Origin: Sabulitectum sp036743055
Lineage (GTDB): Bacteria; Fermentibacterota; Fermentibacteria; Fermentibacterales; JCC-6
Assembly (NCBI GenBank): GCA_036743055.1
Contig: DAINQE010000014.1
Location: 1 to 50,778 of the forward strand
DNA length: 50,778 bases
Direction of reading: 5' to 3'
A program made the translations under genes and the position numbers. The notes beneath the pieces are model-generated. The model saw only the letters and a program-made list of their open reading frames with translations. It was not told the DNA's origin and made no database searches. Numbering within the stretch: position 1 is the stretch's first letter; each line of letters starts with the position of its first letter. Below are positions 1 to 6,380 of the stretch, piece after piece.

Positions 1-1
1 A

Positions 2-1468
2 CTAGGAGTTCAGTTCCAGGAGCTTCTCAACCAGGCGGGGATCGTAAATGGTCCCCGCCTTCATTTTCAAGTCCCTTTCGGCGACCCTTGCCCCGGAGAG
101 TTTCGCCCTTTCCCATCCTATGCTTACCGCGAGGATTCTTGCTGGAAGGGGGATCGAACTCTCCTTCAGCATTCCCGGGCCGGTTCCGCACCAGTGCTCA
201 TCCATGTGGTTCAGCGCCGTCTGGGTCACCTCGGGAAGGGCGAGGGTCTGCTCCGGGGACTCTTCGCTTCCATCAGCAAGGCTTATGGTGTGAAGCAGTC
301 CGGCGAGCCTCAGGCAGTCCGCGAACCATCTGTTCATTCCCAGGGCGGAGGAAAGTTCATCGGCTGTGGAGGCAACCATCCTGCTGAAACCGGCGAACTC
401 GCTTTCGTTGCCCTCCAGGAATGAAACCATGGTTTCCACCGATTTCCAGGAGGCGTTCTCCATCCTTTTCTCAGCCTCCAGCCCCAGGAGTACTGGAACG
501 GTCCTTTCGGCGAAGGATTCAAGGTACTCGGGCACGGTGGAGTTTATCGAGTCGACAAAGACCGTGAGGCCGTCGGGGTGGGCGAAGGACACGCCCTCGG
601 CGGTATTCCAGGGTTCGCCCTCGCACCAGGTCACATTCCGCCATTTTGCGGCCGACGCGCATCTCCATGCCCCTGAGAGGCTGCCGCAGAGAGTCCTGAG
701 AACCTCGCCCTCGTTCTCCGCGGAGAAAAGCTTCTGTGAGAGTTCCTTGAGTTTGAGAACCGTTTCCAGCTCCTCAGTTCTCTCATGGGTGGAACGATTG
801 AGCCCTATGCTTATCCCATGAACCGCAAGCATGGCGAACAGGGAAACGGCAACAGGAACCTGACCCGGGGCTGAACAGGGATGCACGGATGCGGCCATGG
901 TTCCCGGTACTGCTATCAGGAGAATGAAGGTGTTCGAGAAGAGATTCCTCCTCAGGTTTGTGCCCGGGGAAGAACCCCTTTCTCCGGTAAGGTTCACCGA
1001 GAGGGTCCTGAGAAGGGTCAGGACAATCGAGGTCATTGCCAGTGATGCATATGTGCCCACTGCGCCGGGGGTGTTCCAGAGTGAGACGAACATCGGGAAA
1101 AGGAAAGCGCCGAGCCTGAGAAGGAACGCGAAGGATACTCCCTGATACAGTGCCGCGGTTAGACTTTGCCTGACTGGTCTTTCAGCCCTAATGGAGTTTA
1201 TCAGGCTTCCGGCGGCGGCGAGGGCGGCAACAACCAGATACAAAGGGTATCCGCAGCCCCAAGCGGCGATGAAAGCCAATACGGAGGGTTCTATACCTGT
1301 TCTATCCTGATATTTGGATGACAGTATCATCATTCGGGCAAGAAGTATCCCTCCGCCGGCGAGAAGGATGAACACCGGGTTGTTATGCTGTGCTCCCCGG
1401 TAAGGGAAGGCAAAAAGCAGAAGCACAAGAAGCATTGAGAGGATAAGGTTCCTGGAATCGCGGCTCAT
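2..1468 (-). CDS. Membrane GAF-like protein with degenerate HD-GYP domain
   Basis: About 488 residues. The N-terminal half has several hydrophobic segments (roughly residues 8-24, 30-50, 62-88, 105-130, 137-155, 175-195 and 203-220), followed by a short coiled coil and a GAF-like region. The C-terminal ~120 residues follow the HD-GYP layout, but the metal ligands are lost: the position of HDIGK reads HTISL, and the HHExxDGxGYP position reads NHMDEHWCGTGPG. It is therefore unlikely to hydrolyse cyclic di-GMP and may act as a membrane sensor or regulatory partner. It overlaps the upstream intact HD-GYP gene by an ATGA junction, so the two are probably co-translated. The fold assignment rests on layout and motif remnants only. 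Confidence 0.6.
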   Translation of the reverse strand: MSRDSRNLILSMLLVLLLFAFPYRGAQHNNPVFILLAGGGILLARMMILSSKYQDRTGIEPSVLAFIAAWGCGYPLYLVVAALAAAGSLINSIRAERPVRQSLTAALYQGVSFAFLLRLGAFLFPMFVSLWNTPGAVGTYASLAMTSIVLTLLRTLSVNLTGERGSSPGTNLRRNLFSNTFILLIAVPGTMAASVHPCSAPGQVPVAVSLFAMLAVHGISIGLNRSTHERTEELETVLKLKELSQKLFSAENEGEVLRTLCGSLSGAWRCASAAKWRNVTWCEGEPWNTAEGVSFAHPDGLTVFVDSINSTVPEYLESFAERTVPVLLGLEAEKRMENASWKSVETMVSFLEGNESEFAGFSRMVASTADELSSALGMNRWFADCLRLAGLLHTISLADGSEESPEQTLALPEVTQTALNHMDEHWCGTGPGMLKESSIPLPARILAVSIGWERAKLSGARVAERDLKMKAGTIYDPRLVEKLLELNS

Positions 1469-2250
1469 CTGAGCATCTCCTCCAGGGCATCCACCACCAC
1501 GGCGTCATATCTGGTGCCCCGGTATTTCCTGATCTCCCTCAGGGCTATGTGGGACGGTTTACCCAGATGGTAGGACCTGGGTGAGATGATTGCGTCGAAG
1601 GTATCAGCCACTGCGACTATCCTTGCCTGGAGGCAGATCTCGTTCCCCACAAGACCCGAGGGATAACCTGTGCCGTCTATCCTCTCATGGTGCTGCAGGA
1701 CAACGGCTGAGGCTCTTCCATACCTTTCCATGGGTTCAAGGAGCTTCGCGCCGGCTCTCGGGTGGGTCTCTATTATCTTCCTCTCCTCCTGTGTAAGGAG
1801 ACCCTTTTTCATCACCAGGCTTCCTGGAATGGCAAGTTTTCCGATGTCGTGGAGGATGGCTCCTATCTTGAGCTGGAAGAGCTCCGGTTCGCTCAGGCCC
1901 AGTATCCTGCCCAGCTTAACCGCCGTCTGAGATACTCGAATGGAGTGCCTGTGGGTATCGGAATCCTTCTTGTCCGCCATCTTGACCAGCGTTCCCGCGG
2001 CACCCAGGAAGGCGTTNNNNNNNNNNNNNNNNNNNNNNNNNNNNNNNNNNNNNNNNNNNNNNNNNNNNNNNNNNNNNNNNNNNNNNNNNNNNNNNNNNNN
2101 NNNNNNNNNNNNNNNNGGTGACAGAGCCGCCGCTGCGGCGGCGGGAATCACCCCTGCGGCAATACTGAATCTGCCGGAAAAACGGTCGAGGCGGACTTCC
2201 AAACCCCCTGAGGCTTCGTTCATAGAATAGGATGAGTCGCAATTTTTCAT
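1465..2250 (-). CDS. HD-GYP domain phosphodiesterase, interrupted by assembly gap
   Basis: The C-terminal ~165 residues are a well conserved HD-GYP domain with HDIGK, HHERIDGTGYP and a following ADTFDA motif, the set expected of a cyclic di-GMP (or cGAMP) phosphodiesterase. The short N-terminal piece before the gap has an Ala-rich hydrophobic stretch that could begin a membrane segment. A 100-N gap separates the halves, so frame continuity and true length are unknown. The ATG chosen here (MKNC) has no Shine-Dalgarno sequence; a second ATG at 2223 (MNEA) is the better start if the TATAAT at 2249-2254 is the promoter, because the first ATG would then lie upstream of the transcript. It is translationally coupled to the degenerate HD-GYP gene downstream. 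Confidence 0.75.
   Translation of the reverse strand: MKNCDSSYSMNEASGGLEVRLDRFSGRFSIAAGVIPAAAAAALSXXXXXXXXXXXXXXXXXXXXXXXXXXXXXXXXXXNAFLGAAGTLVKMADKKDSDTHRHSIRVSQTAVKLGRILGLSEPELFQLKIGAILHDIGKLAIPGSLVMKKGLLTQEERKIIETHPRAGAKLLEPMERYGRASAVVLQHHERIDGTGYPSGLVGNEICLQARIVAVADTFDAIISPRSYHLGKPSHIALREIRKYRGTRYDAVVVDALEEMLR
2017..2116. other. Assembly gap (100 N)
   Basis: Exactly 100 N, the usual placeholder for a scaffold gap of unknown size. It lies inside the HD-GYP gene, so the sequence between its N-terminal piece and the HD-GYP domain is missing. Confidence 0.98.
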
Positions 2251-2276
2251 TATAGTAAATGTCGAAAAACCGACAA
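2249..2276 (-). promoter_or_regulatory. Candidate sigma70-type promoter for HD-GYP operon
   Basis: On the minus strand, TTGTCG (2271-2276), a 16-base spacer and a perfect TATAAT (2249-2254). It sits in the short divergent gap between the HD-GYP gene and the radical SAM gene. Transcription would start near 2242, which favours the ATG at 2223 as the HD-GYP start. Confidence 0.4.
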
Positions 2277-2296
2277 GCCCCTGAAAGGATGCCTTT

Positions 2297-3520
2297 TTGA
2301 GAATTCTCCTTGTACAGTCGCCGGCGGGGAGACCAGAAGCTCCCATATATCCCGTGGGACTTGCTTTCCTGGCCGGAGTGCTGTTTGAGCACACCGTTTC
2401 CGGGCTTGACCTGAGCGTAAGCGGAGCACCCTGTGAAGACCTCAGGAAGCGGCTCCAGGAATTTCATCCGGACATCGTGGCACTTTCCCTGAGGAACATA
2501 GATGACAGCAGTTATCCGGTAACGCACTGGTATCTGGACTCCTTCTCACAGGCCATGGAGGTCCTCGAAGGATGGAAGGGTCACCTGCTGGTGGGGGGAG
2601 CCGGCTTTTCCATATACCCGCGGGAGATACTGAACCGGTGGCCCAGGATTGACATGGGCCTCTCAGGAGAGGGCGAGGAGGCGCTGCCTGAACTGCTGAG
2701 GTTCTTCCAGGGGGGTGAGAAACCTCCCTGGGTGAAAGGCCGGCTGGCAACCCCTCCGAGGCCCGATGTTGCCTGCCTCCCTCCTCCGGACTACGGTCTC
2801 TTCCCGTCGGCGGACTACCCCGGAAAGGGTTCAGTGGGCATACAGACCAGACGCGGCTGCGTTTTCAACTGCGCCTACTGCACTTACAGGTCCCTGGGGG
2901 GGACAGGGTTCAGGCTTCGCCCGGTGGAGCATGTGATACGCGATGTAAGGAGTCTGGCTGAGAAAGGCTTCGAAAGCTTCATGTTCGTGGATTCGGTCTT
3001 CGACCATCCCAGGAGTTATTACCACCGCCTCCTGGAGGAACTGAAGCGTATCGAGAACATACCCCGCTGGGAAGCCTGGCTCTCCGAGTCGGTTCCCCTT
3101 GAAACCCTGGGAACACTCTTCGAGGCGGGCTGCAGATGGGTCGACTTCTCTCCGGACGTGATAACCGGGAAGGGCTGGAAGCTCATGGGCAAGGGGGGAG
3201 CGCCCTCCATGCTATGGCCTGCGGTGAAGGCTGCCAGGAAGGCCGGTCTCACCGTTGGGGTCAACTTCTTCAGCGCTTCCCCCGGGGAGAACTTCCTGGC
3301 CCTCGTGCTCAAGTTCCTGTTCATGGCCAGGGCAAGACTGCTCCTGGGCTGGGGCAGTACATTCATCAATATAGGCACCATAAGGCTTTATCCGGGAGCG
3401 CCCCTCTCCCGGGAGCTTTACCCGGGGGAGGACCTTTTCAAACCTGTGTTCTACAGGCCCAGGGGGGTCGCCGATCTTGTAACCAGGGGCTTCCAGTGGA
3501 TCAGAAGGCGCAGAAGGTGA
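2297..3520 (+). CDS. B12-binding domain radical SAM protein
   Basis: 407 residues. The N-terminal ~150 residues have the Rossmann-like layout of cobalamin-binding radical SAM proteins (start MRILLVQSP, then a GGAGFS loop and LSGEGEEALPEL, typical of the B12 domain end). The radical SAM core follows, with the 4Fe-4S motif GCVFNCAYC (Cys at about residues 188, 192 and 195) and a downstream FVDSVF strand. No substrate can be assigned; relatives include methyltransferases and ring-contracting enzymes. The start is TTG, preceded by AAAGGA at good spacing. It ends in a GTGA overlap with aroE, so it is first in a three-gene run with aroE and the HydE-like gene. Confidence 0.8.
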   Translation: MRILLVQSPAGRPEAPIYPVGLAFLAGVLFEHTVSGLDLSVSGAPCEDLRKRLQEFHPDIVALSLRNIDDSSYPVTHWYLDSFSQAMEVLEGWKGHLLVGGAGFSIYPREILNRWPRIDMGLSGEGEEALPELLRFFQGGEKPPWVKGRLATPPRPDVACLPPPDYGLFPSADYPGKGSVGIQTRRGCVFNCAYCTYRSLGGTGFRLRPVEHVIRDVRSLAEKGFESFMFVDSVFDHPRSYYHRLLEELKRIENIPRWEAWLSESVPLETLGTLFEAGCRWVDFSPDVITGKGWKLMGKGGAPSMLWPAVKAARKAGLTVGVNFFSASPGENFLALVLKFLFMARARLLLGWGSTFINIGTIRLYPGAPLSRELYPGEDLFKPVFYRPRGVADLVTRGFQWIRRRRR

Positions 3521-4269
3521 ACGGATTTCTAAGACTGGGCCTTGCCGGCTGGCCGGTGGCACATTCCCTCTCTCCACTGATTCACCGGGCTTTCATGGAT
3601 GCGGCCGGTCTGAGCGGCGAGTACCTGCTGCTCCCTGTGAAGCCGGGAATGATCCAGGAGGCCCTCAGCAGTGTGCGGAAACGGGAATGGAGGGGCATGA
3701 ACCTGACAGTTCCCCACAAGAAGGCGGTCATTCCCATGTGCACAACCCTTTCCAGGGAGGCCAGGGAGACCGGCGCGGTGAACACCCTTCTCTTCGATGG
3801 GGATTCAGTGACGGGTTTCAATACCGACATCCAGGGTTTCAAAGCAGCCTCAAGGGACCTTCCCGGTCCACTGGTGGTCCTTGGGAAGGGCGGTGCGGCT
3901 GCTTCTGTGAAGGCGGGTTCCTGCGGCAGGGAAGCCTGTTTCCTCGGGAGGGGGGATCCGTTCCCGGAGGAACTGACAGGTGCCGCGGGCACGGTGGTGA
4001 ACGCAACCCCCCTGGGATGGAACGCAGATGATGTCTTTCCGCTGGATCTACCTCGGGGGTGGTGTTTCATGGACCTGAACTACAGCCCCGGCTGGAAATG
4101 GAGGAACTCCCTGAAGGAGATGGGGGTCAGGGTAGTTACCGGAGAGGTCATGCTGGTGGAGCAGGCAGCCTGTTCCTTCGCCCTCTGGACAGGTTATACT
4201 CCCGGCAGTGAACTCAAGGAATGCCTTGTTCAAAGGATAGCAACGGAAAGCAGCGATGACGATGATTGA
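3517..4269 (+). CDS. aroE: Shikimate dehydrogenase
   Basis: Reduces 3-dehydroshikimate to shikimate with NADPH in aromatic amino acid synthesis; cytosolic. About 250 residues, slightly short for the family. Visible motifs in order: HSLSPLIH (shikimate site), NLTVPHK with the catalytic Lys, GAVNTL, NTDIQGF with the catalytic Asp, a glycine-rich nucleotide loop VLGKGGAAAS, NATPLGW, and a final EQAA. Translation starts at a GTG overlapping the TGA of the preceding radical SAM gene, with GAAGG upstream. The acidic SSDDDD tail is encoded by the bases that also hold the start of the next gene, a 14-base overlap. Together with aroK, which converges on this run, it covers two shikimate-pathway steps. 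Confidence 0.9.
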   Translation: MNGFLRLGLAGWPVAHSLSPLIHRAFMDAAGLSGEYLLLPVKPGMIQEALSSVRKREWRGMNLTVPHKKAVIPMCTTLSREARETGAVNTLLFDGDSVTGFNTDIQGFKAASRDLPGPLVVLGKGGAAASVKAGSCGREACFLGRGDPFPEELTGAAGTVVNATPLGWNADDVFPLDLPRGWCFMDLNYSPGWKWRNSLKEMGVRVVTGEVMLVEQAACSFALWTGYTPGSELKECLVQRIATESSDDDD

Positions 4270-5269
4270 CCCCTTATGGATAGAGGAACGGCAGAAAAAG
4301 GGTTTTCAGAGGGATGACCTTCTTGCGATCCTCGGGAGTTCTCCTGAGGAGGCCGGGTACCTGTATGCCGCCGCAAGGAGTGTCCGCGACGGCATTTTCG
4401 GCAGGAAGGCCTTCATCAGGGCCGTGGTGGAGTTCGCAAACTCATGCAGGTGCAGCTGCCTTTACTGCGGAATGCGGTTGAACAACCCCGGAGGCTTCAG
4501 GTATTCCCTTACCAGGGAACATTTAGTGGACATTGCCAGGCAGGCAAAGGATAACGGCATAGGGACTTTCTTCCTTCAGGCCGCCGAGAGCGAGAGCTAC
4601 GGCGCTGAATGGCTCAGGGGTGTTATCTCCGACATACATGCCCTGGGAATGGGCGTGCTTCTCTGCGTGGGCGTCCACGGCGAGGAGGACCTGGACCTGT
4701 GGAGGGAAGCCGGTGCAGGCAAGTTCATACTGAAGCATGAAACAGCCGACCCGGAGCTGTTCGCCAGGATGAAGCCCGGCTTCACCCTTTCGGACAGGGT
4801 CCGCTGGCTGAGGACCATACGGGATCACGGCTACCACATCGGATCAGGTCCGCTACTGGGGCTTCCCGGTCAGACCATCGAGTCACTGGTGGACGACCTG
4901 TACCTGCTGAAGGACCTTCAGGTGGAGATGTCCAGCGTTGCGGTTTTCCTGCCCGCCGCGGGAACCCCGCTGGAGGGTTATCCTACCGGAGATCCGGAGC
5001 TTGGTCTCAGGTTCATCGCCGCAATGAGGCTTTTCCTCAGGAACACCCTCATACCGGCCACCAGCACCTTCGAGAGGCTCATGGAGGACGGCCAGTACAA
5101 GTGTTTCCAGGCCGGGGCGAACGTGATCACGGTGAACATGACCCCCAGGGATCTCAGGGACGATTACACCCTGTACACGGAACGGTTCTATGTGGGGCTG
5201 GATCACGCCAGGAAGACCATCGAAAGGGCCGGTCTCACCGAGACCACAGAACAGGATCTTCTGCAATGA
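4256..5269 (+). CDS. HydE-like radical SAM enzyme
   Basis: 337 residues with the radical SAM motif at Cys64, Cys68 and Cys71 (CRCSCLYCG) inside the HydE-type context VVEFANSC and CGMRLNN, later GPLLGLPGQT, and the C-terminal QAGANVITVNMTP. This is the layout of HydE, the [FeFe]-hydrogenase maturase; the related BioB and PylB families share the fold, and the GPGQ-like loop plus C-terminal AGAN motif argue for HydE. No hydF, hydG or hydrogenase gene lies in the window, so the role cannot be confirmed from context. Start is ATG 4256, or ATG 4262 six bases on, with GGAAAG upstream. Its end overlaps the convergent aroK by about 35 bases. Confidence 0.65.
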   Translation: MTMIDPLWIEERQKKGFQRDDLLAILGSSPEEAGYLYAAARSVRDGIFGRKAFIRAVVEFANSCRCSCLYCGMRLNNPGGFRYSLTREHLVDIARQAKDNGIGTFFLQAAESESYGAEWLRGVISDIHALGMGVLLCVGVHGEEDLDLWREAGAGKFILKHETADPELFARMKPGFTLSDRVRWLRTIRDHGYHIGSGPLLGLPGQTIESLVDDLYLLKDLQVEMSSVAVFLPAAGTPLEGYPTGDPELGLRFIAAMRLFLRNTLIPATSTFERLMEDGQYKCFQAGANVITVNMTPRDLRDDYTLYTERFYVGLDHARKTIERAGLTETTEQDLLQ

Positions 5270-5753
5270 GGACCTCTGCAATCAGCAGAGCTGTCTGAGA
5301 AGGCGTCTTGTCAGCCGAGCATATCCTCCCCGGCAGGGAGAGGTAATGCTCCGATCTGATCTCCATAAGCTTCTGAAAATCAGTTCTGTTCCGGGTGAGG
5401 GGCCTTCCCCCGGAGTTCCTTCGCCAGAGGGTTCCGGTATCGGCGTAGAGGGTGAACACCCTGCAGTGACCCAGGACGAGGGTGAGGTTTTCCCGGTTGA
5501 GAAGTGTGCCTCCCCCAAGGGCTATTACCCTGTCCGCTCCGGAAACCGCCCTTCTCAGCGCTTCGGTTTCCAGCTGCCTGAAAGTGGTTTCGCCAAGGGT
5601 GTGGAATATCTTCTCCACGGAAGCTCCGGCTGCCTTTTCGACCATTTCATCGGTCTCCAGGAAGCCGAGTTTCAGGATTTCGGCCAGAACGGCTCCGGTG
5701 GCGCTCTTGCCGGAGCATGGGGGGCCTGCGATGGCGATTAGGCGCTTATTCAT
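5235..5753 (-). CDS. aroK: Shikimate kinase
   Basis: Phosphorylates shikimate with ATP to shikimate 3-phosphate. About 172 residues from ATG 5753. Walker A is GPPCSGKS; ETDEMVEK is the Mg/shikimate site, in which the usual first Asp of DxD is Glu; then GETTFRQLE with the substrate Arg, ALGGGT, a lid Arg in GGRPL, and RSEHY near the C terminus. There is no Shine-Dalgarno sequence: a perfect TATAAT lies six bases upstream of the ATG, so the mRNA is probably leaderless. An upstream in-frame Met would add 17 residues, but the TATAAT would then lie inside the coding region. It is convergent with the HydE-like gene and divergent from the HU fusion gene. Confidence 0.9.
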   Translation of the reverse strand: MNKRLIAIAGPPCSGKSATGAVLAEILKLGFLETDEMVEKAAGASVEKIFHTLGETTFRQLETEALRRAVSGADRVIALGGGTLLNRENLTLVLGHCRVFTLYADTGTLWRRNSGGRPLTRNRTDFQKLMEIRSEHYLSLPGRICSADKTPSQTALLIAEVLIAEDPVLWSR

Positions 5754-5759
5754 GGGTTG

Positions 5760-5765
5760 ATTATA
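5760..5765 (-). promoter_or_regulatory. -10 element for leaderless aroK mRNA
   Basis: TATAAT on the minus strand followed by CAACCC and then the aroK ATG. With the usual seven-base distance from -10 to the first transcribed base, transcription would begin at or next to the A of the ATG. No good -35 is visible 16-18 bases upstream. Confidence 0.5.
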
Positions 5766-5774
5766 CAAAACTCC

Positions 5775-5803
5775 TTGACGCCGGGAATCGCCGCTGGTAT
5801 TCA
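5775..5803 (+). promoter_or_regulatory. Candidate promoter for HU-CBM48/ftsK operon
   Basis: TTGACG (5775-5780), a 17-base spacer and TATTCA (5798-5803). The predicted start site is near 5810, giving a leader of about 38 bases before the HU-fusion ATG. Confidence 0.45.
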
Positions 5804-5847
5804 ACGGTACATGGGATGGTGAGATAACTCATACGAGGAGTGGAGAA

Positions 5848-6378
5848 ATGACCAGGGAGGAACTGGCCCGTGAGGCCTCCAGAAGAACCGGCCTTACTAT
5901 GAAGGAAGTGCAGATAGTCCTTGTGACCATACTGGACATAATCAAGGAACGGATGTCGGCGGGGGATTCGGTTTTCATAAGGGGTTTCGGAAGCTTTTCC
6001 GTGCGGAAGGGCAGGAAAAGACGGGTCCGTGATCCCAGGGACGAGGGAGTAATGGAGATCCCCGCCAGGTACAGACCAGTGTTCAAGGCATATCCAGCTC
6101 TGAAGAGCGCTGTGCAGGAGAGCCTTGCCCCGAAGACCCGCGTGGCTTTCTTCTGCATAGGGCGGCCCGATGCGAATAGGGTTTCCGTGACTGGCGGTTT
6201 CAACGAGTGGGATCCCGGGGCGTGCCCCATGCAGAAGCTCCCGGACGGAAGCTGGTTCGCTGAGCTGACCCTCTCCTCCGGTCAGACGATCAGCTACTGC
6301 TTCTGGGTGGACGGAACGGAGGTCTCCGATCCGGCCTATCCCGCCGGCCCCGGGGGCAGAACCAGGAGGCAGGTATAG
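5848..6378 (+). CDS. HU-family DNA-binding protein fused to a CBM48/AMPK-type domain
   Basis: 176 residues. Residues 1-92 are a complete HU/IHF fold: helical start, GFGSFSVRKG, the DNA-bending arm with the conserved IPA (residues 71-73), and VFKAYPALKSAV. Residues ~98-165 match the glycogen-binding Ig-like domain of AMPK-beta and glycogen branching enzymes: VTGGFNEWDPGACPM, DGSW, an acidic turn, and FWVDGTEVSDP, retaining the two Trp residues that stack on glucan. The basic tail ends RTRRQV. HU normally ends near residue 90, so this is a genuine fusion in one uninterrupted frame. Start ATG has AGGAG at ideal spacing. It sits directly upstream of ftsK, so a nucleoid role is plausible; whether the second domain binds a glucan or a protein is unknown. 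Confidence 0.85.
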   Translation: MTREELAREASRRTGLTMKEVQIVLVTILDIIKERMSAGDSVFIRGFGSFSVRKGRKRRVRDPRDEGVMEIPARYRPVFKAYPALKSAVQESLAPKTRVAFFCIGRPDANRVSVTGGFNEWDPGACPMQKLPDGSWFAELTLSSGQTISYCFWVDGTEVSDPAYPAGPGGRTRRQV

Positions 6379-6380
6379 CC

